Shown: positions 1 through 5,841 of the stretch, piece by piece
How positions within the stretch are numbered: the first letter of the stretch is position 1
Layout of the letters: the number at the start of each line of letters is the position of its first letter
The notes under the pieces: generated by a model
Told to the model about the DNA's origin: nothing
The model's database searches: none
The model's input: only the letters and a program-made list of their open reading frames with translations
Program-made: the position numbers and the translations under genes
DNA from: Bacillota bacterium
GTDB taxonomy: Bacteria > Bacillota > Clostridia > Christensenellales > SZUA-584
Reading direction: 5' to 3'
NCBI GenBank assembly: GCA_023396555.1
Contig: JAEWWC010000016.1
Span: forward strand, 1-6,348
Length of the DNA: 6,348 nucleotides

Positions 1-755
1 CCACAACTGTGCGGGTCAACAGCCTTAAAACAACTGCGATGGCGTTAGAGGACGAGCTTATCAAACTGGGGCTTGAGTACAATAAGGGCCATGTGGACGG
101 CGCATACCGAGTCGCCGGGCTGTCGGACATCGAAGCCATGCCGCTTTACCGGAAAGGCTGGATTGCCGTGCAGTCCGAGAGCGCGATGCGGGCGGTGCTG
201 GCCGCAAATGTCCAAAAGGGTGAGCGGCTGCTGGACTGCTGCGCGGCCCCGGGCGGCAAAAGCGCTTACGCCGCGGCGCTGGTGGCGGGGGAGCTGGACA
301 TCACTGCATGGGACGTGCACGAACACCGCGTGGACATGATGCGCAAGAACTTTGAGCGGCTGGGAGTTAACGCCCGCTGCGAACTGCACGATGCACGCGT
401 ATTTGAGCCGACTCTGGCCGGCAGCTTCGATGTAGTGCTGATGGATATGCCGTGCAGCGCGTCGGGCTTGATGGCGCATAGCCCGGACATCCGCTATACG
501 CGCAAGCCGGAGGACGTCGGTGCGCTTATCGCGGTGCAGCGGGAGATACTGGAAACATGCGCCGGTTACGTGAAGCCGGGTGGCAGGCTGGTCTATTCCA
601 CCTGCTCCATTAACAGGGAAGAAAACGAAGGCGTGACGGATGCGTTTGTCCGTGATCACGCCGACTATCAATACAAAGGAAAGCCCGAAACGCTGTATCC
701 GCATATCGTGGATTCCGACGGGTTTTATATCGCGGTGATACAAAGAGATGAATGA
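1..755 (+). CDS. rsmB: 16S rRNA (cytosine-967-C5)-methyltransferase RsmB, 5'-truncated by window edge
   Basis: This is the C-terminal catalytic part of a SAM-dependent m5C methyltransferase that, by family knowledge, methylates C967 of 16S rRNA. The frame is open to the window edge (codons from base 3), so the true start lies upstream. About 190 residues, including the NusB-like RNA-binding domain, are missing compared with a usual length of about 430-450. Counting from the GTG at 9 as residue 1, visible motifs are RVNSLKTT (2-9), the SAM-binding motif LLDCCAAPGGK (74-84), motif IV DMPCSASG (146-153) and motif VI YSTCS (196-200). C199 (codon 603-605) matches the catalytic nucleophile and C149 (453-455) the product-release cysteine. 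The C-terminus DGFYIAVIQR is typical. Motif IV differs from the common DAPCSGxG form. PDIR follows it, as in RsmB, which favours RsmB over RsmF or other NSUN-like enzymes. The GTG at 9 is internal, not the start. The stop overlaps rlmN by 8 nt. Confidence 0.94.
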   Translation, partial: TTVRVNSLKTTAMALEDELIKLGLEYNKGHVDGAYRVAGLSDIEAMPLYRKGWIAVQSESAMRAVLAANVQKGERLLDCCAAPGGKSAYAAALVAGELDITAWDVHEHRVDMMRKNFERLGVNARCELHDARVFEPTLAGSFDVVLMDMPCSASGLMAHSPDIRYTRKPEDVGALIAVQREILETCAGYVKPGGRLVYSTCSINREENEGVTDAFVRDHADYQYKGKPETLYPHIVDSDGFYIAVIQRDE

Positions 756-1752
756 GCTTTTATCCCTAAGCATAAAAGAATTGGAAACTTTGCTGACTGA
801 GATGGGGGCAAAGCCGTTTGCCGCCAGGCAGCTGAAGAGCTGGCTGATCAAAGGTGTGCCGTTTGAGCACATGACCAACCTTCCCAAGGAGCTACGCGAA
901 AAGCTGCGAAACACTCACACCGAAGGTTATGCACGCGTGGCCGAAAAGCATGTCGCCAAGGACGGCACCATCAAGCTGTTGCTCGCGCTGCATGGCGGCG
1001 GGTTGGTGGAATGCGTCGTGATGCAGTACCACCACGGGCGGACGCTTTGCGTTTCGACGCAGCTGGGCTGCGCGATGGGCTGCGCGTTCTGCGCTTCGGG
1101 CGCGAACGGGCTGGTGCGCAACCTGACGCCCGGTGAAATGATGGCGCAGCTGATCGCGGCTAAGGAGGATGGCGACATCTCCAACGTGGTGCTGATGGGC
1201 TCCGGCGAGCCGCTGGATAATCTGGACAATGTGCTGGCCTTCGTCCGTTCGCTTCAGTCGGATTTCGGCATCGGCCTGCGGCACGTATCGCTGTCCACCT
1301 GCGGGCTGGTACCCGGCATGAATAAGCTGGCCGAAGAGGGCCTGCCGCTGACGCTGTGCATATCGCTGCACGCTGCAACGGATGAGAAAAGGCGCGTCAT
1401 CATGCCGGTGGCCAAGGCTTATACTGTCAAGCAGGTCATCGCCGCCGCCGCGGAATACTTTAAAAAAACGGGCCGGCGCGTTATAATTGAATATACGCTG
1501 ATCCGGGGTTTCAACGATACCGCGGAAGACAGGAGAGCGCTGAAGCAGTTGCTGAGCGGTCTCAATTGTCATATCAACGTGATACCGCTCAATGAAGCCG
1601 TGGGCGATTTTATTCCACCCGCCGAAAAGGAAGCCTACGCATTTGTGGCCGCTCTGGAGAAAGAAGGATTAAGCGCCACGATGAGGCGTGCTCTTGGAAG
1701 TGAAATTGAAGGCGCATGCGGTCAGCTCAAACTGAAGCGAGAGGGAAAATGA
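748..1752 (+). CDS. rlmN: Dual-specificity 23S rRNA A2503 / tRNA A37 C2-methyltransferase RlmN (radical SAM)
   Basis: A 334-residue radical-SAM enzyme. By family knowledge it adds a methyl group to C2 of A2503 in 23S rRNA and A37 of some tRNAs, using two SAM molecules and a methyl-cysteine intermediate. The [4Fe-4S] cysteines are C108, C112 and C115 (GCAMGCAFC). C101 and C324 (in EGACGQL) align by spacing with E. coli C118 and the methyl-carrying C355, so all five catalytic cysteines are present. MGSGEPLDN (150-158) is the SAM-binding GEP motif, with Ser where many homologues have Met. ISLHAA (205-210) and the VIPLNE segment (278-283) are also typical. Length is slightly short of the usual 340-380. 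The ATG at 748 gives the standard N-terminus (LLSLSIKELETLL) and overlaps the rsmB stop by 8 nt. Only a weak GGTGA (734-738) precedes it, so translation probably depends on ribosomes finishing rsmB. A Cfr resistance methyltransferase (C8) is the main alternative, but the operon position and RlmN-like ends argue against it. Confidence 0.96.
   Translation: MNELLSLSIKELETLLTEMGAKPFAARQLKSWLIKGVPFEHMTNLPKELREKLRNTHTEGYARVAEKHVAKDGTIKLLLALHGGGLVECVVMQYHHGRTLCVSTQLGCAMGCAFCASGANGLVRNLTPGEMMAQLIAAKEDGDISNVVLMGSGEPLDNLDNVLAFVRSLQSDFGIGLRHVSLSTCGLVPGMNKLAEEGLPLTLCISLHAATDEKRRVIMPVAKAYTVKQVIAAAAEYFKKTGRRVIIEYTLIRGFNDTAEDRRALKQLLSGLNCHINVIPLNEAVGDFIPPAEKEAYAFVAALEKEGLSATMRRALGSEIEGACGQLKLKREGK
1741..1745 (+). 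promoter_or_regulatory. Ribosome binding site of prpC (decides the start)
   Basis: GAGGG lies 3 nt before the ATG at 1749, inside the last codons of rlmN. It supports 1749 over the upstream in-frame ATG at 1716. The spacing is on the short side, but the ATGA overlap with the rlmN stop also allows re-initiation. Confidence 0.7.
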
Positions 1753-2474
1753 CTTATTATCTGAGAACGCATATCGGTCTTGTCCGGAAGAATAACGAGG
1801 ACAGCTGTTTCGCTACAGAAAAGCACGGCTGTCTGTTTGCTGTCGTTGCCGACGGAATGGGCGGACACAGCGGCGGTGAAGTAGCAAGCCGGATTGTTAT
1901 CGATACGGCTGTGCAATTTCTTGAAGACTCTGATATCTCTGATTTCAATACAGATTCAATTAAAAAGCTGCTTTCTGATGCCAATAAATGCGTGTGGGAA
2001 AGAGCGCTTCAGGACAAGGAACTGCAGGGTATGGGCTCCACGGCGACACTTGCCATAATAATGGGGCGCCGGGCTTTAATCGGGCATGTGGGGGACTCAC
2101 GTGCCTATCTGTTCAGATCGGGCAAGCTGGAGCAACTGACAAAAGACCATTCTTATGTGCAGATGCTGATAGAAAACGGATACATCACGAAAGAAGAAGC
2201 GCTTCGTCATCCGCACCGCAACATCATTACACGCGCCATAGGCGCTGAGCGCGATGTCGACACAGACGTATTGACAATCGATCTGAAAAAAGGTGATGTG
2301 ATTCTTCTCTGCAGCGATGGGCTTAACAACGCCGTAACTGATGAACATATCTGTGACATATTGCTCAGCGATGAAGATGCGGCAGCTGACAGATTAATCG
2401 AGGAGTCGCTTTCTTCGGGCGGTACGGACAATATCACTGTTTTTATCGCGAAAATGGATGGTGACCAGCTATGA
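1749..2474 (+). CDS. prpC: PPM/PP2C-family Ser/Thr protein phosphatase (PrpC/Stp)
   Basis: A 241-residue soluble metal-dependent phosphatase. By family knowledge it removes phosphate from Ser/Thr residues modified by the adjacent PASTA kinase and from the kinase itself. PP2C motifs run in order: R13 and NNED (15-18), DGMGGH (35-40), GSTAT (96-100), HVGDSRAY (113-120), the TKDHS segment (131-135), CSDGL (188-192) and GGTDNIT (224-230). Metal ligands D18, D35, G36, D190 and D227 are all present. No signal peptide or membrane segment is seen, so it should be cytosolic. The ATG at 1749 is chosen over an in-frame ATG at 1716, which would add 11 residues. The family begins just before the T-x-x-G-x-x-R-x-x-N-E-D segment, GAGGG lies at 1741-1745, and the 1749 start forms an ATGA overlap with rlmN. 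Its stop forms another ATGA overlap with the kinase gene, which suggests linked expression of phosphatase and kinase. DNA here is visibly richer in A+T than in rlmN. Confidence 0.96.
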   Translation: MTYYLRTHIGLVRKNNEDSCFATEKHGCLFAVVADGMGGHSGGEVASRIVIDTAVQFLEDSDISDFNTDSIKKLLSDANKCVWERALQDKELQGMGSTATLAIIMGRRALIGHVGDSRAYLFRSGKLEQLTKDHSYVQMLIENGYITKEEALRHPHRNIITRAIGAERDVDTDVLTIDLKKGDVILLCSDGLNNAVTDEHICDILLSDEDAAADRLIEESLSSGGTDNITVFIAKMDGDQL

Positions 2475-4306
2475 TAGGACGTACTCTAGGTAGCAGATAT
2501 ACCATCACTGAAAGTATCGATTCGGGCGGCATGGCTTACATCTATAAGGCGCTGTGTAAGAAGACGGGCAGATTTGTGGCGGTAAAGGTGCTTAAGGAGA
2601 AATTTTCTGACAGTACGGAGTATGTCAACCGTTTCAAAAAAGAAGCGGCAGCCGCTTTTTCTCTGGAGCACGACAATATCGTGCGCGTTACCGATATCGG
2701 CTGCGATGAAGGCGTTTATTACATGGTGATGGAGTACGTGGAAGGACGTACTTTGAAGTCGCTGATCGATCATTCCCAAATTATCGAGGAAAAGGAAGCA
2801 ATACAATACGCCATACAGGTCTGTTCTGCGTTGTCTTCGGCTCATAAACGGGGGATCATTCACCGCGATATCAAGCCGCAGAACATATTGATCGATGCGG
2901 ACAACAAAGCATTGGTGACGGATTTTGGCATTGCAAAAAGCCTTTCGGCGCGGCATGAAACGGAGTCCCAAGTCATCGGGTCCGTCTATTATATTTCTCC
3001 TGAGCAGGCGCGCGGAGAAAGCGTGGATGCACGGACAGATATTTATTCTCTTGGCATCATGCTCTACGAGATGACAACTGGTGAACTACCTTATACCGGT
3101 GAACAGACTGTATCCGTGGCATTGAAGCATATCAACGAACAGATTACGGCTCCAGCACAGAAAAACTCTGCGTTGTCCGTTTCGATAAACAAAATCATAC
3201 TGAAAGCCACAAGCAAAAATAAAAGGGACAGATACCGTTCCATGGACGCGCTTAGAGACGATCTGGTGAGAGCGCTGGTGGATCCGAGCGGCGGGTTCAT
3301 CGACCTTCCATACCAGCATCCGGCGCTGACGGAGAACCTTAAGCAACTGACTCGTAAGTTTAAGATATGGAAGATATGCGTATTGGTGGTGCTGATCGTG
3401 GGTGTTGCACTGGCGGCAATATTCAGCGCGCAAGCCATTCACAAGGCAGCGATGGAAACGCTGCCGGTGCCTGAGGCGGTCGGAAAGGATATGGATACCG
3501 CAGCAGAAGAAATTGCGGATATGGGGTTGCAGGTAACCACAACCTTCGAACCCAGCGAAACGGTTGCGATGGGCGTCGTCATCTCGCAAACGCCGCTTGC
3601 CGACACTCAGGCTTCGCGGGGCGATACAGTCGCGCTGACCGTATCCAGCGGTCCATCGGATCTGCTGATGCCGGACGTCAATAATGTAAGCCTTGATGAG
3701 GCGACCGCGCTTATTGAGCAGATGGGCCTGAGTATTGACAGCGTATCTTATGAGAATGTGGCGGATGTGGCCGCCGGACAAGTCATAGCACAGTCTCCCG
3801 ATGCCGACAGCATAGTCAAGGAAGGCGATTCGGTCAGTCTTGTGGTATCGGGTGAGAGTGAGCCCAGCGGTGCGGTTCCTCAGATGGTGGGAAGCATGCT
3901 CAGTCAGACAATTCCGCTGCTGTATGACACCGGCTTTAAAAACTGCTATGTCTACGAACAGGAAAGCGATTTGCCGGAGGGGACTGTTACTTCGCAAAGC
4001 CCGGAACAGGGTATACAAACCCCATTCACAAACGAAGTTACGCTCTGGATCAGTGCGTTCACGGACAAAAAATACACAGGCCGCTATTCCGCATCAATCA
4101 ATGTTGTCGAAAAGGAATCGATACTCCGGATCATTGTTGAAGATATGCTGGATGGCCGAAGAGTCAGTTTCGTGCAGGAAATGCAGCCGGACGCCGGCAT
4201 CCTACCGCTGGATTTAAACGTTTCCTGCCTGACTGAAGGGCAGAAGACGATACGAGTGTTGCTGAACAATGTTGAAGTCAGCAGCAGTACAATCGAGGTC
4301 AAATGA
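2471..4306 (+). CDS. prkC: PASTA-domain transmembrane Ser/Thr protein kinase (PrkC/Stk/PknB family)
   Basis: A 611-residue sensor kinase. By family knowledge it senses peptidoglycan fragments or lipid II outside the cell and phosphorylates cytosolic proteins. The kinase domain spans about 10-269: altered glycine loop IDSGGMAYIY (16-25), VAVK with K39, alpha-C E58, HRDIKPQN (131-138, catalytic D133), DFG (151-153), activation loop with T164 and S166, ISPEQARG (175-182) and D190. All catalytic residues are present. A short juxtamembrane stretch ending in the basic RKFKIWK (295-301) leads to one transmembrane helix (about 302-320), giving cytosolic N- and outside C-termini. Three PASTA repeats follow (about 331-395, 398-461, 467-530), the third most divergent. 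The last 80 residues look beta-rich, like the C-terminal Ig-like domain of B. subtilis PrkC and S. aureus PknB. The start forms an ATGA overlap with the phosphatase gene, with a modest GGTGA (2460-2464) upstream. Total length is a little under B. subtilis PrkC (about 648), mostly from the shorter juxtamembrane linker. Confidence 0.96.
   Translation: MIGRTLGSRYTITESIDSGGMAYIYKALCKKTGRFVAVKVLKEKFSDSTEYVNRFKKEAAAAFSLEHDNIVRVTDIGCDEGVYYMVMEYVEGRTLKSLIDHSQIIEEKEAIQYAIQVCSALSSAHKRGIIHRDIKPQNILIDADNKALVTDFGIAKSLSARHETESQVIGSVYYISPEQARGESVDARTDIYSLGIMLYEMTTGELPYTGEQTVSVALKHINEQITAPAQKNSALSVSINKIILKATSKNKRDRYRSMDALRDDLVRALVDPSGGFIDLPYQHPALTENLKQLTRKFKIWKICVLVVLIVGVALAAIFSAQAIHKAAMETLPVPEAVGKDMDTAAEEIADMGLQVTTTFEPSETVAMGVVISQTPLADTQASRGDTVALTVSSGPSDLLMPDVNNVSLDEATALIEQMGLSIDSVSYENVADVAAGQVIAQSPDADSIVKEGDSVSLVVSGESEPSGAVPQMVGSMLSQTIPLLYDTGFKNCYVYEQESDLPEGTVTSQSPEQGIQTPFTNEVTLWISAFTDKKYTGRYSASINVVEKESILRIIVEDMLDGRRVSFVQEMQPDAGILPLDLNVSCLTEGQKTIRVLLNNVEVSSSTIEVK
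2636..2660 (+). other. Terminator-like hairpin inside prkC
   Basis: An A-tract (2636-2641) is followed by the inverted repeat AAGCGGC-A-GCCGCTT (2643-2657) and then more T (to 2660). The arms pair fully around a single central base, so the real loop is about three bases. Two outer A-T pairs and a G-T wobble can extend it. It resembles a weak rho-independent terminator or pause site. It lies where the kinase alpha-C helix is encoded (EAAAAF), and a run of GC-rich alanine codons can create such symmetry by chance. Confidence 0.3.
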
Positions 4307-4310
4307 GGAA
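4305..4310 (+). promoter_or_regulatory. Ribosome binding site of rsgA, overlapping the prkC stop codon
   Basis: GAGGAA begins within the prkC stop (TGA 4304-4306) and lies 6 nt before the TTG at 4317. It is the main reason to accept a TTG start. Because it shares bases with the stop codon, a ribosome terminating on prkC would sit directly on this site, which fits translational coupling. Confidence 0.8.
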
Positions 4311-4316
4311 AGAGCT

Positions 4317-5198
4317 TTGACAGGCCGCATATTAAAAGGTGTCGGCGGTTTTTATTATGTGCTGGACGACAGTGAGCAAACGCACGAATGCAAAGCGCGG
4401 GGGCGATTTCGAATCGAAGGATTGACGCCGCTTCCCGGAGATTTTGTCAGCTTTTCTGTTTCAATGGACAGTTCCGGCTTTATTGAGGAGATATTGCCCA
4501 GAAAGAATGAGCTGAAACGCCCGCGGGTGGCAAACGTCGATATGGTAGCCATCGTCGTTTCGGCGCAGAAACCGCCTATAGACAAGCTACTGAGTGACAA
4601 GCTGATAATTTATGCCAAGAGGGTTGGCGTCGAGCCACTGCTTGTAATCAATAAGTGCGACGTTGCTTCACCCCATTACACGGATGAAATCAAAGCGGAA
4701 TATAGAAATGTCTGTCCGATTTTATGCGTATCAGCGGCCACAGGCGAAGGGCTGGAAGATCTTAAGGCACATCTTTCCGGGCGGTGTACTTGTTTTGCCG
4801 GTCAATCGGCGACGGGTAAATCCTCTTTGCTGAACGCTTTGTTCAGCGGTTTATCGCTGGAAACCGGAGGACTTTCAAAAAAAATAGATCGGGGCAAGCA
4901 CACAACGCGGCATGCGGAACTGATGGTGCTGAAAGGGTTTTCAGGCACAGTGGTGGATACGCCCGGTTTTTCGTTCTTGGAGGCGGGTGACATTCAGCCT
5001 ACAGAACTTTGCGCCTATTGCGACGATTTGGACGCGTATTCGCAGCAGTGCCGTTTTATCGGCTGTCTGCATGATAAGGAACCGCAGTGCAGTTTGAAGG
5101 AAGCCGTCTCCAAAGGCTTGGTAAGCGAGGGCCGTTATCAGCGGTACCTGACAATATTAAAAGAATTGCAGAATGCAAAGGAGAAAAAGTATGATTAA
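4317..5198 (+). CDS. rsgA: Ribosome small-subunit-dependent GTPase RsgA (YjeQ/CpgA), TTG start
   Basis: A 293-residue circularly permuted GTPase. By family knowledge it binds the 30S subunit late in assembly and hydrolyses GTP there. An OB-fold (about 1-65) begins with GRILKGVGGFYYV. The permuted GTPase order is visible: G4 NKCD (112-115), G5 SAATGEG (139-145), P-loop GQSATGKSS (162-170), switch RGKHTTRH (192-199), then G3 DTPGF (214-218). The C-terminal zinc motif has C245, C250, H252 and C258, with an additional CxxC (C232, C235) just before it. RYQRY (273-277) is typical of the C-terminus. The TTG at 4317 is chosen because GAGGAA (4305-4310) lies 6 nt upstream and the protein then begins where the family does. 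An ATG at 4269 would add 16 residues of non-family sequence inside the kinase gene. The gap after prkC is 10 nt. P-loop AT replaces the common GV, but the GxxxxGKS pattern is intact. Confidence 0.95.
   Translation: MTGRILKGVGGFYYVLDDSEQTHECKARGRFRIEGLTPLPGDFVSFSVSMDSSGFIEEILPRKNELKRPRVANVDMVAIVVSAQKPPIDKLLSDKLIIYAKRVGVEPLLVINKCDVASPHYTDEIKAEYRNVCPILCVSAATGEGLEDLKAHLSGRCTCFAGQSATGKSSLLNALFSGLSLETGGLSKKIDRGKHTTRHAELMVLKGFSGTVVDTPGFSFLEAGDIQPTELCAYCDDLDAYSQQCRFIGCLHDKEPQCSLKEAVSKGLVSEGRYQRYLTILKELQNAKEKKYD
4829..4847 (+). other. Perfect 7-bp inverted repeat inside rsgA
   Basis: GCTGAAC and GTTCAGC flank the 5-nt loop GCTTT, just after the P-loop codons (encoding LLNALFS). There is no U-tract directly after it, so it is not a standard terminator. 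It could form an mRNA hairpin, but nothing in the sequence shows a function. Confidence 0.3.
5177..5183 (+). promoter_or_regulatory. Strong ribosome binding site of rpe
   Basis: AAAGGAG is close to the consensus anti-16S sequence and has a 7-nt gap to the ATG at 5191. It is the best Shine-Dalgarno sequence in the window and lies inside the 3' end of rsgA. It settles the start at 5191 rather than 5173 and suggests that rpe is translated strongly compared with the other genes, which mainly rely on overlaps. Confidence 0.85.
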
Positions 5199-5841
5199 AG
5201 TGGCTCCGTCCGTGCTCTCCGCCGATTTTACCCGCATGTATGACGCTGTCAAGCTGCTGGAATCCGCCGGTGCCGATTACATCCATTGCGACGTAATGGA
5301 CGGCACTTACGTGCCCAACATATCGTTCGGCTCCTATATGGTGCGCGATATGCGAAAAGCGACAGCACTGACACTCGATGTCCATCTGATGGTACAGGCG
5401 CCTGAGCGGTATATCATGGATTTCGCGAATGCCGGGGCCGATATCATCACCGTTCATGAGGAAGCAACGGTGCATCTGGACAGAACGCTCCAGCTGATTC
5501 GTTCCACAGGCAAGAAATGCGGTGTCGCATTGAACCCGCACACGCCGCTCAGCGTGCTGGATTTTGTATTGGGCCAGCTGGATATGGTGCTGTTGATGTC
5601 CGTCAATCCGGGCTTTGGCGGCCAAAGCCTCATACCTTATTCGCTGGACAAGGCGCGGGCGCTGAAAGCAATGATCGACGCCAGAGGCCTCAGCGTGGAT
5701 ATAGAGATGGATGGCGGCATCGGCGTTCACAACGTCAGAGAAGTGACGCAGGCGGGCGTCAATGTGATTGTGGCGGGCAGTGCGGTGTTTGACGCACAGG
5801 ACCCGGCAGCCGTCGTACGACAGCTCAAAGCGCCGCAATGA
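5191..5841 (+). CDS. rpe: Ribulose-phosphate 3-epimerase
   Basis: A 216-residue TIM-barrel enzyme, full length for the family. It interconverts D-ribulose 5-phosphate and D-xylulose 5-phosphate in the non-oxidative pentose phosphate pathway, in the cytosol. Visible motifs are APSVLSADF (5-13), HCDVMDGTYVPN (32-43), DVHLMV (63-68), SVNPGFGGQ (137-145), the phosphate-binding end EMDGGIG (172-178) and GSAVF (196-200). Metal ligands H32, D34, H65 and D174 are present, with D34 and D174 as the acid/base pair. The ATG at 5191 is preceded by a strong AAAGGAG (5177-5183) with a 7-nt gap. An in-frame ATG at 5173 would add six residues that the family lacks and would place this ribosome binding site inside the gene. 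It overlaps the rsgA stop by 8 nt. The related epimerases AllE, UlaE and SgbU are less likely given the motifs and the operon position. Confidence 0.97.
   Translation: MIKVAPSVLSADFTRMYDAVKLLESAGADYIHCDVMDGTYVPNISFGSYMVRDMRKATALTLDVHLMVQAPERYIMDFANAGADIITVHEEATVHLDRTLQLIRSTGKKCGVALNPHTPLSVLDFVLGQLDMVLLMSVNPGFGGQSLIPYSLDKARALKAMIDARGLSVDIEMDGGIGVHNVREVTQAGVNVIVAGSAVFDAQDPAAVVRQLKAPQ

Noticed and set aside
45..914. 289-codon open frame on the minus strand across rsmB
   Set aside because: It lies antisense to clear RsmB coding sequence, has no family motifs, and shows the His/Arg/Gln-rich, low-complexity make-up typical of a shadow of GC-rich codons.
1065..1086. Direct repeat GGGCTGCGCG, 12 nt apart in rlmN
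   Set aside because: It encodes the GCAMGCAFC iron-sulfur motif. Repeated Gly-Cys-Ala codons explain it fully.
1716..1748. Upstream ATG giving an 11-residue extension of PrpC
   Set aside because: The extension is the rlmN C-terminus read in another frame. The ATG at 1749 has a ribosome binding site and the expected PP2C N-terminus.
3086..4018. 310-codon open frame on the minus strand across prkC
   Set aside because: It is antisense to the kinase and PASTA region, rich in Arg, His and Gln, and has no recognisable motif or convincing ribosome binding site.
4317..4358. TTGACA and TATTAT resembling a sigma-A promoter at the start of rsgA
   Set aside because: The two hexamers are 30 nt apart, far from the needed 16-18, and TTGACA is just the start codon and next codon. 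Similar TTGACA words at 2271 and 3735 also lack a -10 element at proper distance.
4877..4884. Run of eight A in rsgA as a possible slippery site
   Set aside because: The in-frame protein continues through the conserved RGKHTTRH switch on both sides, so no frameshift is needed. A -1 product would be an ordinary premature end within a conserved domain.
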